Source: Harmonia axyridis (Eukaryota; Arthropoda; Insecta; Coleoptera; Coccinellidae). From it: a stretch of 64,000 nt of DNA. This document shows positions 13,767-24,945 of the stretch, in pieces. The number at the start of each line of letters is the position of its first letter. Position 1 is the stretch's first letter. The position numbers and the translations under genes are program-made. The stretch spans positions 15,686,001 through 15,750,000 of the forward strand of contig NC_059507.1 of the NCBI RefSeq assembly GCF_914767665.1. Direction: 5' to 3'. The notes under the pieces were generated by a model, which did not search any database, was not told the DNA's origin, and saw only the letters and a list, made by a program, of their open reading frames with translations.

Positions 13767-14759
13767 TTGATCGGGAGATTAATCGCTTATCTTCAGTCTC
13801 TCCATACGGCGACGGTTGATAAGAAATTTTCAAACAGGACCGCATCGAGTGGAATTTGTGAAATTTCATTTCGAGAAATGACAGGAGTTGAGTTGACAAA
13901 CATACAACTTCGAGATGAGATTGTAAAGGGAAATGAAGATGTAAAATCTTTTTTACGAGCATTAGAGGTGAAACTTTCATTGAAAATCGAGGAGATTAGT
14001 CACCGTCTCAACAAAGCGGAAAAAGAAAATGATGAACTGAAGAGGAGAGTTGAATACTTGGAAAGAGAACGAAGAAGGAACGGAATTATAATTTTTGGTT
14101 TGGAGAGACACACTGCGATAGTTGGAGTTCAGGATATTGTAGAGTTTATTGGAAATAGTCTGAAAGTTAAACTGGTGGAAGGTGACATCAACAGTTTGTT
14201 TACACTAGGGAGGAATAAAAATAGTCCTATAAAGGTTGAATTTACATCCTATTTGAGGAAACTCACAGTGCTCAAGAATACTAAGAACCTAAAGGGTTCC
14301 TCAATAAGGATCACGCAGGATCTCACTGAACAGCAGAGATCTGAGAATAAAATTTTGAGGAAACATCTTTACTCTGCCAAACAAAGAGGGGTGACCAATT
14401 GCTACATTAGGAAAGGAAGACTTCATATGGACGATCGTGTCTTCACTCCAGCCGATCTTGAATGTCTAGAGGAAGAAGGTTTTGAGTGTTTTCCCAGTAG
14501 ACCGCATAGTGATCCAGGTACACCAATCCACCAAACCAAGTCTACAAAGGAAGAAATAGGACACGCAAAGCCAGGTGAATCTACGGTGAAACTGCCCCCG
14601 CCAACCCAACCAGTGAAACTGACAACAACCAACAGCGTTTCTGAAAGAGGGTCTTCCATTACGCCTAAACCAGGTACTGTACAAAATTCTTTAAGGGCTT
14701 TGGCAAGAGATCGACCAAATACAAGAAAAAACTCGGCTAAAGCGAGTCTCAGAGATTAG
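13767..14759 (+). CDS. LINE ORF1 protein (RNA-binding chaperone type)
   Basis: 330 aa. Residues ~50-105 form a heptad-rich coiled coil (KIEEISHRLNKAEKENDELK...). They are followed at ~108-215 by a basic region with an RRM-like fold pattern (NGIIIFGLER, then PIKVEFTSYLRK) and a C-terminal-domain pattern (RITQDLTEQQRSENKILRKH) like the ORF1p of L1-type and many insect LINEs. The last ~90 residues are Pro/Ser/Thr-rich and low in complexity. There is no CCHC knuckle. In related elements this protein trimerises and packages the LINE RNA. The frame is intact and lies 171 bp before ORF2. The start is the first ATG; a later Met at MTGVELTNIQ (residue 38) is a possible alternative. Confidence 0.8.
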   Translation: MIGRLIAYLQSLHTATVDKKFSNRTASSGICEISFREMTGVELTNIQLRDEIVKGNEDVKSFLRALEVKLSLKIEEISHRLNKAEKENDELKRRVEYLERERRRNGIIIFGLERHTAIVGVQDIVEFIGNSLKVKLVEGDINSLFTLGRNKNSPIKVEFTSYLRKLTVLKNTKNLKGSSIRITQDLTEQQRSENKILRKHLYSAKQRGVTNCYIRKGRLHMDDRVFTPADLECLEEEGFECFPSRPHSDPGTPIHQTKSTKEEIGHAKPGESTVKLPPPTQPVKLTTTNSVSERGSSITPKPGTVQNSLRALARDRPNTRKNSAKASLRD

Positions 14760-14930
14760 TTTCTGTATTATTTGTGTGCTTGTTATGTGTGCAACATTTT
14801 GTTGATGTAGATTAGTAACTCCTACTACAAGAATTCTTCGTGGGATTATCCTGATTTATTTTCACATTACTTGAATTGTTTTCATTTTGTGCTCGTTTTT
14901 TTTTTCTGTTAGGTCTACAAGAGTTTTGGG

Positions 14931-17855
14931 ATGGATCAATATATAAGGGATTTCGAACATCTGCAGTACGAATCGACTGAAGTGGACGACGACCAGGGCT
15001 TTAGGATCATTGATGGGGTAGCCAAGAAGGCGGGATTTGCTGTTTTTCATGCGAACATTAGAAGCATCAATAAAAACTTCGATGAAATGTCAATTTTACT
15101 GAAAAAGTTCGATTACCATTTTGATGTTATAGTCTTCACGGAAACATGGTGTGTTCCGGATATCAACCTTTTCAAAATGCCAGAATACGAAATAATTTAT
15201 AACTCAGGAGATTATAATCAGAACGACGGAGTTGTCGTGTATATAAAAAAGAAACTGGTGTTTCAGTGTTTTTTTCTCGATCTTGGTATTATAAGGACAG
15301 TTCGCCTCACCATCAAAGGCGTAGACAGAGATATTACAGTTGATGCCCTCTATCGTTCTCCCTCATCCAGTCCGTACGAATTCAATGAACATCTCTGTAA
15401 TTACATGAAGAACTACTGCCTGGACAACAAATATACGTATTTTTTTGTCGGTGATGTTAATATAGATATTAAATCAGATACTGATTTTTGTAATGAATAT
15501 CTGAATATACTAGGAGAATTTGGCTTTAATTCAATGATTGATAAATATACGAGAGTACAGGGTGAGTCCCAAACTTTGTTGGACCATATCTTTATCAAGA
15601 ATCCGGTGAACCCTTCAGGATGCAAGTCATATGTCCTCCACTGCAATGTTACAGATCACTTCCCTATACTTGGAATATGTCCAATGTCAACCATTAGAGA
15701 ACAACCTCCATCAAAAAAACGAGTTGTATTAGATCGGAAAAAACTTTTTGAGACCATGGAGGTGGAAGACTGGAGTGACTATTTCTGTTTGGATGATGTG
15801 AACCGGATGTCTGAATGTTTGCTCAACAAGATAAGAAGTGCTGTGGCATCATCTTCCAGACGACATATTAAAAGCCGTAAAGTGAAGAGAAAACCATGGA
15901 TAACGAAGGGTTTGGTAAAGTCTGTTGATGAAAAACAAAGGATTTATAGGTTGGTACTTAGTAACCCGAACGATGCTCAATTACTACACAAATACAAAAC
16001 ATATAAGAATAAACTCACCAATCTGATTAGAACAGCGAAGAAAGACTACTACTCAGAACAGATAGGAAAAAATAAGGATAATTCAAGAGCTCTTTGGTCC
16101 AATATCAGAGATCTGACGGGAAGTGAGAAGACCCAACCTGGAATATATAAGATCAATAAAGAAGGTACCAGCATCACAGATACAGATGAAATTGCTCGGA
16201 TGTTCAATTCATACTTTGTGAATTTGGGTGGAGAGATGGTTAATCAGATCAGGAGACCAGTGACCCGTATTGTGAGGAGAGACAGAAAGAGCAAAACAAT
16301 GTTCTTGAGGCCGACAGATGGAAGAGAAGTGCTTGAAATAATAAATGGACTAAAAAATCATAAATGCCCTGGCTTCGATGAAATAACTGGAGAACATCTG
16401 AAAATTATTGGTGAACACATAAAGGAACCTCTAGCGTGCCTGGTGAATGTTATTTTTGAAAGAGGAAAGTTTCCAGACAACCTCAAGACGGCTATGATAA
16501 AACCTCTGTTCAAAAAAGGTGATCGAGAAAGTCTCTCCAACTATAGGCCAATCTCACTGATTAGTACCATTGCAAAAGTTGTGGAAAAGGTGATCAGGGT
16601 ACGACTGGTCGAGTTTCTGGAGAGAAACAATTTGCTTTCCAAAAAACAATTTGGTTTCAGACCGGAGAGATCAACGGATGATGCTATTGTTTGTTTGACG
16701 AATGGTATCTATCGAGCACTCGATGGGGGAAAATGTACGATGGGACTCTTCTTAGACTTGGCCAGGGCCTTTGACACTGTCAACCACCGCAAACTATTGG
16801 ACGTCATGGAGGACCTTGGTATAAGAGGAGTAGCGGGTGATTTGTTCCGGTCGTATCTTGAGGATAGAAAACAATGCGTGGAGGTTAATGGAGTCGTGAG
16901 TGAGGGGCAGGAGGTTTTGACCGGTGTGCCCCAGGGGACGGTCCTAGGACCTGTACTATTTCTCATCTATATAAATGGATTCCTGTCTCTTGAGGTGGAT
17001 GCAGAAATATCGTCCTTCGCAGATGACACTGTGATCCTGTTTACTGGCTCTACCTGGGAGGAAGTTGTGGATAAGGCCGAGAATGGAATGGAAGAGATGA
17101 GAAATTGGTTAAGTGAAATGGACTTGATGCTGAATATGGAAAAGACCAAGTGCATGGTATTCTCTAACAGAGTATCTGGCTTACCCAGGATTCAGAATTT
17201 GGTATTGAGGAATGGCAGTGTAATTGAGTGCATAAAATCGAAAACTTATCTTGGAGTGGAATTCGACGAACACCTTAGATGGGACCTTCACATCGCCAGG
17301 GTGACGAAGAAACTTAGATCCCTATTATTTACATTCAGATGCCTGAAAAGAATCATGGACGATGGTATTCTCAAAATTTTGTATCATGCACTGGTTGAGT
17401 CGCACTTACAATATGGAATATCATCCTGGGGTGGAGCGTACAAATGTCACAAAACACAACTCAAAGTTTTACAAAAAACCTTCCTCAAGATTATGTATAA
17501 CAAGGAACGGACTTATCCCACCCAAAAACTCTTCGAGGAAGTAACCATGTTAGAATTGGAAAAACTTTATTATTTTAGAGTTCTTTGCCAGCAGTACAAA
17601 AGGAAAACGGAATTGCCGTCTATAAGCCATACTCACGACACTAGGCACAAAAAAAGATCGGAATATGTCACTGAAAGAGCAACAAAAGCAGTAGGTCAGA
17701 GATCATTTTATTATATGGCTCCAAGAGTCTTCTCGCTGGTTCCGCTTCATATCAGAAATGTGAATAGTCCAACATTATATAAAAAGTGGTTGAAGATCTG
17801 GTTGAGAGGTGTGTCCGCGGATGAGATTGACAGGATTACCGTGAATTCTGGTTAA
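14931..17855 (+). CDS. LINE ORF2: AP endonuclease and reverse transcriptase
   Basis: 974 aa, uninterrupted. The N-terminal apurinic-type endonuclease shows FHANIRSINKNFDE (~40-53), the FTETWC motif (~70), YRSPSSS (~143), GDVNID (~175) and the terminal TDHFPI (~247). The RT follows: NYRPISLIST (~537), LDLARAFDTVNH with the first catalytic Asp (~608), LTGVPQGTVLGPVLF (~666) and the SFADDTVIL catalytic centre (~698). The thumb and C-terminal region have KTYLGVEFDEHLRWD. No RNase H follows. The family nicks target DNA and primes cDNA synthesis at the nick (target-primed reverse transcription). All the key motifs I could check are present. Confidence 0.92.
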   Translation: MDQYIRDFEHLQYESTEVDDDQGFRIIDGVAKKAGFAVFHANIRSINKNFDEMSILLKKFDYHFDVIVFTETWCVPDINLFKMPEYEIIYNSGDYNQNDGVVVYIKKKLVFQCFFLDLGIIRTVRLTIKGVDRDITVDALYRSPSSSPYEFNEHLCNYMKNYCLDNKYTYFFVGDVNIDIKSDTDFCNEYLNILGEFGFNSMIDKYTRVQGESQTLLDHIFIKNPVNPSGCKSYVLHCNVTDHFPILGICPMSTIREQPPSKKRVVLDRKKLFETMEVEDWSDYFCLDDVNRMSECLLNKIRSAVASSSRRHIKSRKVKRKPWITKGLVKSVDEKQRIYRLVLSNPNDAQLLHKYKTYKNKLTNLIRTAKKDYYSEQIGKNKDNSRALWSNIRDLTGSEKTQPGIYKINKEGTSITDTDEIARMFNSYFVNLGGEMVNQIRRPVTRIVRRDRKSKTMFLRPTDGREVLEIINGLKNHKCPGFDEITGEHLKIIGEHIKEPLACLVNVIFERGKFPDNLKTAMIKPLFKKGDRESLSNYRPISLISTIAKVVEKVIRVRLVEFLERNNLLSKKQFGFRPERSTDDAIVCLTNGIYRALDGGKCTMGLFLDLARAFDTVNHRKLLDVMEDLGIRGVAGDLFRSYLEDRKQCVEVNGVVSEGQEVLTGVPQGTVLGPVLFLIYINGFLSLEVDAEISSFADDTVILFTGSTWEEVVDKAENGMEEMRNWLSEMDLMLNMEKTKCMVFSNRVSGLPRIQNLVLRNGSVIECIKSKTYLGVEFDEHLRWDLHIARVTKKLRSLLFTFRCLKRIMDDGILKILYHALVESHLQYGISSWGGAYKCHKTQLKVLQKTFLKIMYNKERTYPTQKLFEEVTMLELEKLYYFRVLCQQYKRKTELPSISHTHDTRHKKRSEYVTERATKAVGQRSFYYMAPRVFSLVPLHIRNVNSPTLYKKWLKIWLRGVSADEIDRITVNSG

Positions 17856-18026
17856 TGGCACTCTAAGAACATTGAGAGCGATCTGTTTTTAATTTTCACT
17901 CTTGCATACGATCCCGGTTTGGATTGCTTATTGTTTTTTTTTTTCTTCTTGCATTTTTTGTGAATTACCTACAAATATGATTTTTCATAACTGATTGTAT
18001 ATGTATTAATTTCTGGGAAATAAATC

Positions 18027-18057
<31 letters not shown>

Positions 18058-18266
18058 CGGCCACAAAATTTTGGAAAAAGTCATCGAAAATTGGACGTCC
18101 AGATTGGACTACATCCGAGCCAGCCGTGGCTGGCATATGCCAGAAATCATATTTAAAATGTAATGCCACAAGATTATCTTGCGGATAAATAAAATTCATG
18201 ACAATCGAATAATCCATCGTTGTTTTATTGCAATTTAAAGTTCTATAGCTCTAAAAAAAACACCCT

Positions 18267-20542
18267 TCATATCCAAAGTCACCTGAACTAGTCCATAAAA
18301 ACGCTTGGCTAGATGTCCCTTTGATATAGATACTATGATCCGCCATATACCGGAGTTTATTTGAAAGTATTGTTAGGCAATAAATTCACTGTATAATCGA
18401 AATATACTGGCTTCCTCCAAGTGACTTTGGATATACTATACAATTTATTGTGTTTCATTCAAATTGCAATTTATTTTTGAAGACATCAGTTTTGAATTGA
18501 CTATATCTAAAGGGTGTTCCTAAATTGGAGATTTCTCGGATCATTTCAAGAAAAAAAAACTCCTATAACATGAGTCCGCAATCGCTTTGTTTTTAGATAC
18601 AGGTGTTAAAGTTCAAATTTTTCTCTTATAGCACCTTCCCTCCACAAGATATTTAACTTGAATTGGCATAAATATTCCAATTTAAAGTTTTCATCATGTG
18701 AAATCCAAATTTTGAATGCACTTCTACAGGGTGCCCGCTTTTCTACTCCAGATTATTTTTTTATGAACCACTGGTAGTTTAGAGGAATTTAAAAAGAAGC
18801 TCAGGGACCGTAATCTCGACAAGTGATCTTTCAAAACGTTTCTATACGTTCATTCAGTGTTCAGAGCACTGTAAGTAGGTATGTATACGTTTTGAAAGAT
18901 CACTTGTCGAGAATACGGTTCCTGGCTCAGTACTACACTTTTTGGTTTGTTGTAGTTCTGTCGTATCTGCCATCGATTTCGAGAAAAAAATTCAAACAGC
19001 TCTCTATAGTCATCCTCAAGAAAATCCAAATTATTATAAAGACCCAGTTGTAATAAATAAATTAATTATAAGTTTGGCTACTTACTCAAGAAATCTCTCA
19101 TTTTCCTTCGTAACTCCAATTCGGGAACACCCAGTATGAGATAAGAACAATCGAATTGGTAATAAAAAAAAATTATTTCCAGTAACTTGGTTCAAACTTC
19201 GTTATCAAACCTGTTATTCTCACATTAGAGATATGAGTAAACAATGTCGTCAAAAAATTTTTTTTCGAATACCCCCCCCCAAGAAAAAAAAAAGATATAC
19301 GCCCTTGTGTATTCAAGTTTGAATTTTCCTTACAACATTAAGGGTCGTTCCATTAATCATTCACATGAAATTCGGACTTTTCTGCTGAACTGTTTGTTTT
19401 CAGTGCATGTTCTCTCATTGATCATTTGAAATTGACGAAATAATTTATTCTCAGATCAAAATAATTCCCATTAATTAATAAAGGATGTATCAATTGAAAG
19501 AAGATTATTTGGAATCTAGTAGAAATCTGCGACAAGCCGTCTATATAGACGTTTTCTATTAATTCAACGAAAAGTTGGATAATTTACGTAATGTGAAATT
19601 CCTTGTGAATTATTAATGGAACAGATCATTGAGATCTTTTAGTGAGTGACTTGATAAAACACGAGTGGTCTCATTTTTGATTGGCCGCCGGGTTTTTAGT
19701 CAAAAAATGGCGGATTTTTGTTCACATTCTCCGTTTACCTAATTTTTGGAATTTATTCAAAATGTAAGGCCCAATTTAGTAAGGAAAAGTTCACTGTCTA
19801 GAATTGTACTTGATATCTGTGTTAAAGCTAAAAATAACCTAATAGGTAAATCACTTGTTGGCCACTAGTAAAGCGCGCATTTTTCAAATAGTAGCAATTT
19901 CAATTTTAAGTCAAAGTTTAATTCAACTGTTTGTGATTATTGAACCTTCGAAGTATAAATTTATAGATTCATAAATTGTGTATGCTTTTTCAATTCAATT
20001 ATAAAATTTTAAATAAATACAAGGGCTCAGAAATGTCAGTACTCAGTATAGAAAAATTTAAACAGTTTATGTTTTCATAACCAGCAAGTTTCGACTTTAG
20101 ATTTGTGTTTAGAAGAATGATAAATTAAAAGTACCAAAAATCTAAATGCAAAATTCCGTAGAAAATACACATGAATACGAATTCAAAGAAGCGCGCAAAA
20201 AGCTCTCGATTTTTTCATTAGTGTTTTTCTAGTTTTGAATAAGGGTCGTAGTAAATTATATAAGAATAAATAAACAAAAGTATTAGTTTTCCCTTTTTTT
20301 AATAATTACAATTTTCGAAATATATTCAATACAATATTAAAAAAATATCACTAAATTACCTACACACACTGATATGATCTTAGGTGTTGTACCTACTTCT
20401 TGAAAAATAACATTTCTTTAATTGAAAGACTTGAGACGTTGGTAACGATAAATATATATTCACAGGTACATTTTGTTTATAACAACATAATATAGGAAAA
20501 AAATTGTATTTTCATACAAAAACATTCTGAGAGGTAGCTGGT
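18267..20542. other. intergenic with interspersed repeats
   Basis: Contains an element-like block at ~18510-18740 (opens agggtgttcc, closes cagggtgccc), the inverted-repeat MITE at 18805-18922, and unassigned AT-rich sequence downstream of the aquaporin gene. No exon was recognised. Confidence 0.45.
18805..18922. repeat. short inverted-repeat MITE (copy 1)
   Basis: About 118 bp. The arms read ggaccgtaatctcgacaagt and, at the other end, its near-complement (acttgtcgagaatacggttcc). The centre is short and AT-rich. The same element occurs at 60832-60940 inside a me31B intron, so it is a mobile family rather than a local hairpin. Confidence 0.75.
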
Positions 20543-23500
20543 TCAACTATTGATCGCATTAGAGTATTCTTCACTTCGATTCTTAGCCTTTGTTTCAGAA
20601 AAAAATAATTTGTAGAAACCTACTGATATAAACGGCGATATATTTGGAGCAGTCCAGTAAACCTGAAAAAAAAATAGATAATTTAGGATTACAGAGAAGT
20701 ATTTACAAAACCACATAAAAAAAAACAAAAAATATCCCAATTATAAAAATGCTATGAAGAAACCAACCAGGATCTGCAGTTAATCTTATTCTTGTAAAAA
20801 AATTAACAATTTTATGATTTTTTGAATGATTTGTTCTCGAAACCACCAACTTATGTTCAAATCTGGACCCTCTGTATTATCCAAATATAATGCAAGAAAA
20901 TAAATTAAAGAATAATATTGCAAGAAAATGAATTGATGAATAATAATTCTCACATTCAGAATGACTCGCTAAGTTGATTCTTAAAATGGACTTAATAATA
21001 TCTGAACTCACCCATTGATCTTCCCAATCTGATTTATTTCCAAATACTGCTGGCGCGAAAGATCTGGCAGTGTTCATACTTGCGCCAGTAAGAGGACCCT
21101 GAAAATCATAGGATTCAAAAACATATAATATCTTCCACCAAAACCAAACACCAAAGAAAATCATTTTAAATCCTCTCAAAAATATCAAGATAACGTTTGA
21201 AATGTGAAACCTAAATAATTGTAAATCTTCCAGAGATTTGTTGGACATTGGTAATTAAAAGAATTAATTCACATTAAATTCGAAAATATTAGTTTCTATA
21301 CAGCAACAGTAATTCCAGTTTGAACAACAAGTAAAAAATTAATGTGTCGAATTTTAGAAATTTAATGGAATTCAAAACATGTCGATGGAATTGGAATGAT
21401 TCCTGATCAAAAAATCTTCATTTTTTTCCACAACTTATAATTAGTGGATCTTCACGATCTTCACTCTCTTAACTTTATTTCAAAACTGAACAAAACAATC
21501 AAACAATTGCAAATAAAGAAGCACATTTTGCCTGAAGATGTCAGAGTATAATAGAAGAGTGCTGAAGGTATTTTACACTTTGTCCGTAAAGTATGGAAAG
21601 AATTCATTTTTAGCTAAACAGACCATTTTAAGGAATAATCCTGAAACACGTCGATTTTTTATTTTAATTTACCGTTTTTTAAAATAATAATCTAATATAC
21701 AGGAGAGTAAATTACTTTCGAGTAATGACGTCACTCTATTTTTTTTTAAATGGAACACCCCCATTTTGTCTCAATTTTCCTATTACTCTAGCTGAGCTGA
21801 TTCCAAAAATGTATCACATGTTGATTCCAATTGGTACAGGGTGGACAAAAATACAATAATTTTTTGTGTGCTCATAAAGTACCGCGTAACATTCTTTATT
21901 AGTTAAATTAACAATATTATCAAAAATACTTATTATCTAGCGGCAATTGGTATGAATGTAACACCCTGTAGTTTGTTACATTTTTAGATTAATAAAATGA
22001 ACTGTTTCCAAACATGTTTGGTATTTGAGGTCTAGCAGACAGAATATGAAAGAAATTATTTCTTATCAATTTAAAAAAAAACATAGTCGTGTAGTTTTTT
22101 GTGAAATGTCATTATTTATTTATTACTTTATTGGTGTTCAATGACAGTTTAGTACTACAATATTTTTGGTATTCGTGAATGTTTTAATTGTTGTTTAGAT
22201 TTAATTTATTATTTTTGTCCACCCTGTACCAATTGGAATCAACATGTGACCCATTTTTGGAATCAGCTCAGCTAGAGTAATCGGAAAATTGAGACAAAAT
22301 GGGGGTGTTCCAAAAAAAAAAAATGACGGTGACGTAATTACTCGAAAGTAATTCACTCTGTATATTAGATTATTATTTCAAAATAATATCAAAAATCGAC
22401 GCGTTTCAGGATTATTTCTTGAAATGGTCTGTTATTCAGCTTAAAATGAATTTGTTCCATACTTTATGGACACAGTTTATAGCAATTATGGAGAAAAATA
22501 ATTGCAAAAATAAAACAAACCAAAAAAAGATAATTTTCCTGCTAGAAATACTTACGCCTATAATAGATAAAACTCCTACAATTATGGCAAATCTGAGTGG
22601 CGTTGAGTCTCCCCATTGGGCATTCCTATCATCCCACACTGAACAAAGAACGAAACATAAGATGCAGGTGATGACAAGCTCTATAAAAAATCCCTGAGTT
22701 AAAGTTGCACCCCCTCCCACCTTCGTCATGCAGAAACCATTCTGGACGTAATCTTCTGGAAAGAGAACCTGAAAAAAAAAACCACAAATTGTACTCTACC
22801 TCGACGAATATTCTAAATTCGAAATAAATATTATTCAACTGGCTGAAGGACTCAGGTCGATGGCCACAAATACATTTATTATTATTATTATTCAACAGGA
22901 AATATCGATATAACCACTAGTTGATAAATTCGTCGATTAAATTTTCACACAATTAAATTATAAAGCGTTGTGACTTATAATGAATATTCGTCCAGGGGGG
23001 AAATATATCTCCCTTATCCCTCCCATGGGTATGTCTGAAAATTTATATGATTTACATTTAAAAAACACAAGTTTGTATTATAACTTAAAAAGTGATTGCA
23101 ATAAAAAAACAAATGACTCCAACAATGGATTCTACTGGAAAAAGTCCCTGCAGAATGTTTTTGTTAAATGTTGCTTGCACCAGTACCTAATAAAGAAGTT
23201 ATGAGAACTTTTCATTTCACGCCATTTTCCAATCTTCTCTCATAGCTTGAAAATAGTTAAATTTATGAGGTTGCAGTTTTCACAAAATTAATGCTCTAAA
23301 AAATCGGGCACGAAAATGTGCCATTCATTTTTTTCTCGCTCAAAGGGATTCTGAAATACTAGACAACGAATTTGGGACACCCGATACATAGGTGTGCTAG
23401 GCTTTATTTGTCAGTTAGTGTGTGGCTAGCCTTATTCGTGGATATTTTTGAATTAATTACCCAATTATTGCCATTATTCAATGAAATCGAATGGATGATC

Positions 23501-24945
23501 GAAAACGTTGAAATACTCTGGTATTTAACAAGGGCGTTGCTGGAAAAAATTTCTCCAGAAAAAATATTGCAGAGTTTGCGATCAATAAAATTAAAAAAAC
23601 AATAATAATAATAAAATAGAAAAAGTTGAGACTATTTTCGGTGAAATTTGAATTATGTATTTCTGAACGAATTTTGGGGGGTTCCGGACCCCAACGGACC
23701 CCCCTGGGCCCCTGGTATTTTCATGTAGGTATTCGATAAAATTTGAGACGTGATATTCATCTGAAAAAACAGAGCATATTTTGTCCCAGTCTGTACTTAT
23801 GTGTACATCTACCTTCAATACGAAATGTTTCCAACCTTCGATTTATGTTTGCTCAAATATTCTGATCCACATTGAGTAGATAGGTAGCATTGATTTATTG
23901 ATTGGTTATATTTGAATTCCTCTAAGGTTTTATGCGCTTTTTATCTATCGAAGTATAAGTAGCATGATCTGATAATTGGAGATTGCATTAGATATAACGA
24001 TATTTCAATCCGCTTTTTCAATGTCTGAAACTATATGTTTGACTAAGGACTTATGATTTAATCTCACCTTCAACAGTCCAAATCCTAAAACTGCTCCCAG
24101 GAATTGGGCCAAGAGATAAACCACAAACTGAATTATATTGATTTTTCGTAAAAGTAAACTTGTAATACTGACTGCCGGATTGATGTGACACGCTGTAATG
24201 TGTCCTACAACCTGTGGAGAAATAAAATTAAGAAAACAAATCAGAAGTCTATTTTGAAATTTCAGATATTTTCAATAGTCTTGACATTTTCAATATAAAT
24301 AGTATTTTCCAATTAAAAATAATAGTGTTTATATGAATTACATAGTTCACAAGTTCAATGAATCATAATCTTTCAAGAAATCAAAAGGAGAGCAAGAATC
24401 CATTCGATAAGTAACAATAAAATCAATAATTAACTGGGAATATACGTCATACAACTGAAGAAAGACCATTAAACTTTTACCCACAATGAGTCGACTTTCA
24501 ACTTGAATGATAATAATACATCCTCCGTATTGGAAAATTCCATACAGAAAGTATTCGAAAAATTTTATCACTTACTCTCGCACACATGCAAAGTAGGTAA
24601 ATAATTAAGTCCAATCTACAAGTGGATTTATCTAAAGGTGTATCTGAAATCGAATGAATACAGACCTGTATAGCCACATGCACTGCAAATCCAAATCCTA
24701 GTGATTTTATATGATGTGGTACCGCAGGATCTTCATTGAAACTGATACAACTGGCGCATCCTACAAACATTAAAATCATAGTTCCAATAAGTTCCGCAAA
24801 AAATAATGCCAGAAATGGTCTCACCACTCCCACTACTGTTGGTTTACCACCTGGAAAAAAAAATTGTGGGTTGGATGAAGGGTTTTCGTTCTTTTTGGAA
24901 TGTTTTCATTGATCCATTCATAGCCAATTTTTTACCATCAGGCAT
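20543..24945 (-). CDS. aquaporin, entomoglyceroporin-like (MIP family)
   Basis: Six coding exons on the minus strand: 24936-24945, 24666-24850, 24068-24211, 22556-22768, 21012-21098 and 20543-20662. They sum to 759 nt, 252 aa, with all junctions GT-AG and in frame. The product is a six-helix membrane channel. The first pore motif is CHINPAV (exon 3). The second is GASMNTARSFAPA (exon 5), where the usual NPA is NTA; the selectivity-filter Arg following it is present. Aligned to AQP1 from the conserved Pro-Leu (STPLRF) onward, the filter His of helix 5 (AQP1 H180) is Ser here (GVLSII). Loss of this His is the hallmark of insect entomoglyceroporins (Eglp), which pass glycerol as well as water. 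VWDDRNAQWGDSTPL also resembles that group. The start is set by a 10-nt first exon (ATG CCT GAT G), which is short but in phase. Intron 4 contains a ~900-bp foldback element. Confidence 0.88.
21577..22475. repeat. ~900-bp foldback element in aquaporin intron 4
   Basis: The arms are about 21577-21860 and 22200-22475, inverted copies of each other: tgtccgtaaagtatgg at the left outer end, ccatactttatggacac at the right, with ccaattggtacagggtggac near the inner end. A ~340-bp AT-rich centre separates them and encodes nothing recognisable. A single arm of the same family lies at ~37050-37225. The right arm ends 81 bp from the donor-side edge of exon 4. Confidence 0.8.
23100..23395. repeat. interspersed repeat, copy 1 (aquaporin intron 3)
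   Basis: Shares an extended, gapped match with 30980-31240 in the same orientation. Both contain acaaatgact, aatggattctac, agttatgagaact, aaaatcggg and end with gggacaccc. Non-coding, probably a non-autonomous transposon. Confidence 0.65.

Larger units (their letters stand above)
13561..18052 (+). mobile_element. full-length-looking non-LTR retrotransposon (LINE), two open ORFs
   Basis: A 4.5-kb insertion in a DD41D transposon. In order it has a ~200-bp 5' UTR, ORF1 (330 codons), a 171-bp spacer, ORF2 (974 codons), a ~200-bp 3' UTR with AATAAA near 18019, and a 3' tail of (TTA)n instead of poly(A). An endonuclease plus RT without RNase H, and a microsatellite tail, fit the CR1/L2-like groups of the Jockey superfamily; I cannot place the clade further. 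Both ORFs are uninterrupted, so the copy is young or still competent. A target-site duplication is not obvious: the flanks read attgc and tatacgg, compared with the uninterrupted attgcgatatacgg in the related copy. Confidence 0.88.
12849..18266 (+). mobile_element. DD41D Tc1/mariner element split by a non-LTR retrotransposon
   Basis: The left end (gggtgttttttttcgagg, 12850) and right end (ctctaaaaaaaacaccc, 18250-18265) are the complementary termini of the same family as 3531-4456. The transposase remnant reads in short plus-strand pieces from ATG 12960 and as an open piece at 13274-13563 containing QQDGATCHTA and CDLTLLDYFLW. At ...NIRRVIA the homology stops at ~13560 and resumes at ~18053 with tatacggccacaaaa, so the 4.5 kb between is an insertion. 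The transposase already had stops and an internal deletion (for example after 'NKQNCRI'), so this copy was probably dead before the insertion. Confidence 0.85.

Noticed and set aside
14423..14684. Minus-strand frames inside LINE ORF1
   Set aside because: Shadows of the Pro/Ser/Thr-rich ORF1 tail.
20877..21248. 123-codon minus-strand frame
   Set aside because: It is aquaporin exon 5 read through both flanking introns; only 21012-21098 is coding.
22436..22895. Two overlapping minus-strand frames around 22.4-22.9 kb
   Set aside because: Extensions of aquaporin exon 4 (22556-22768) into introns, one of them in the wrong frame.
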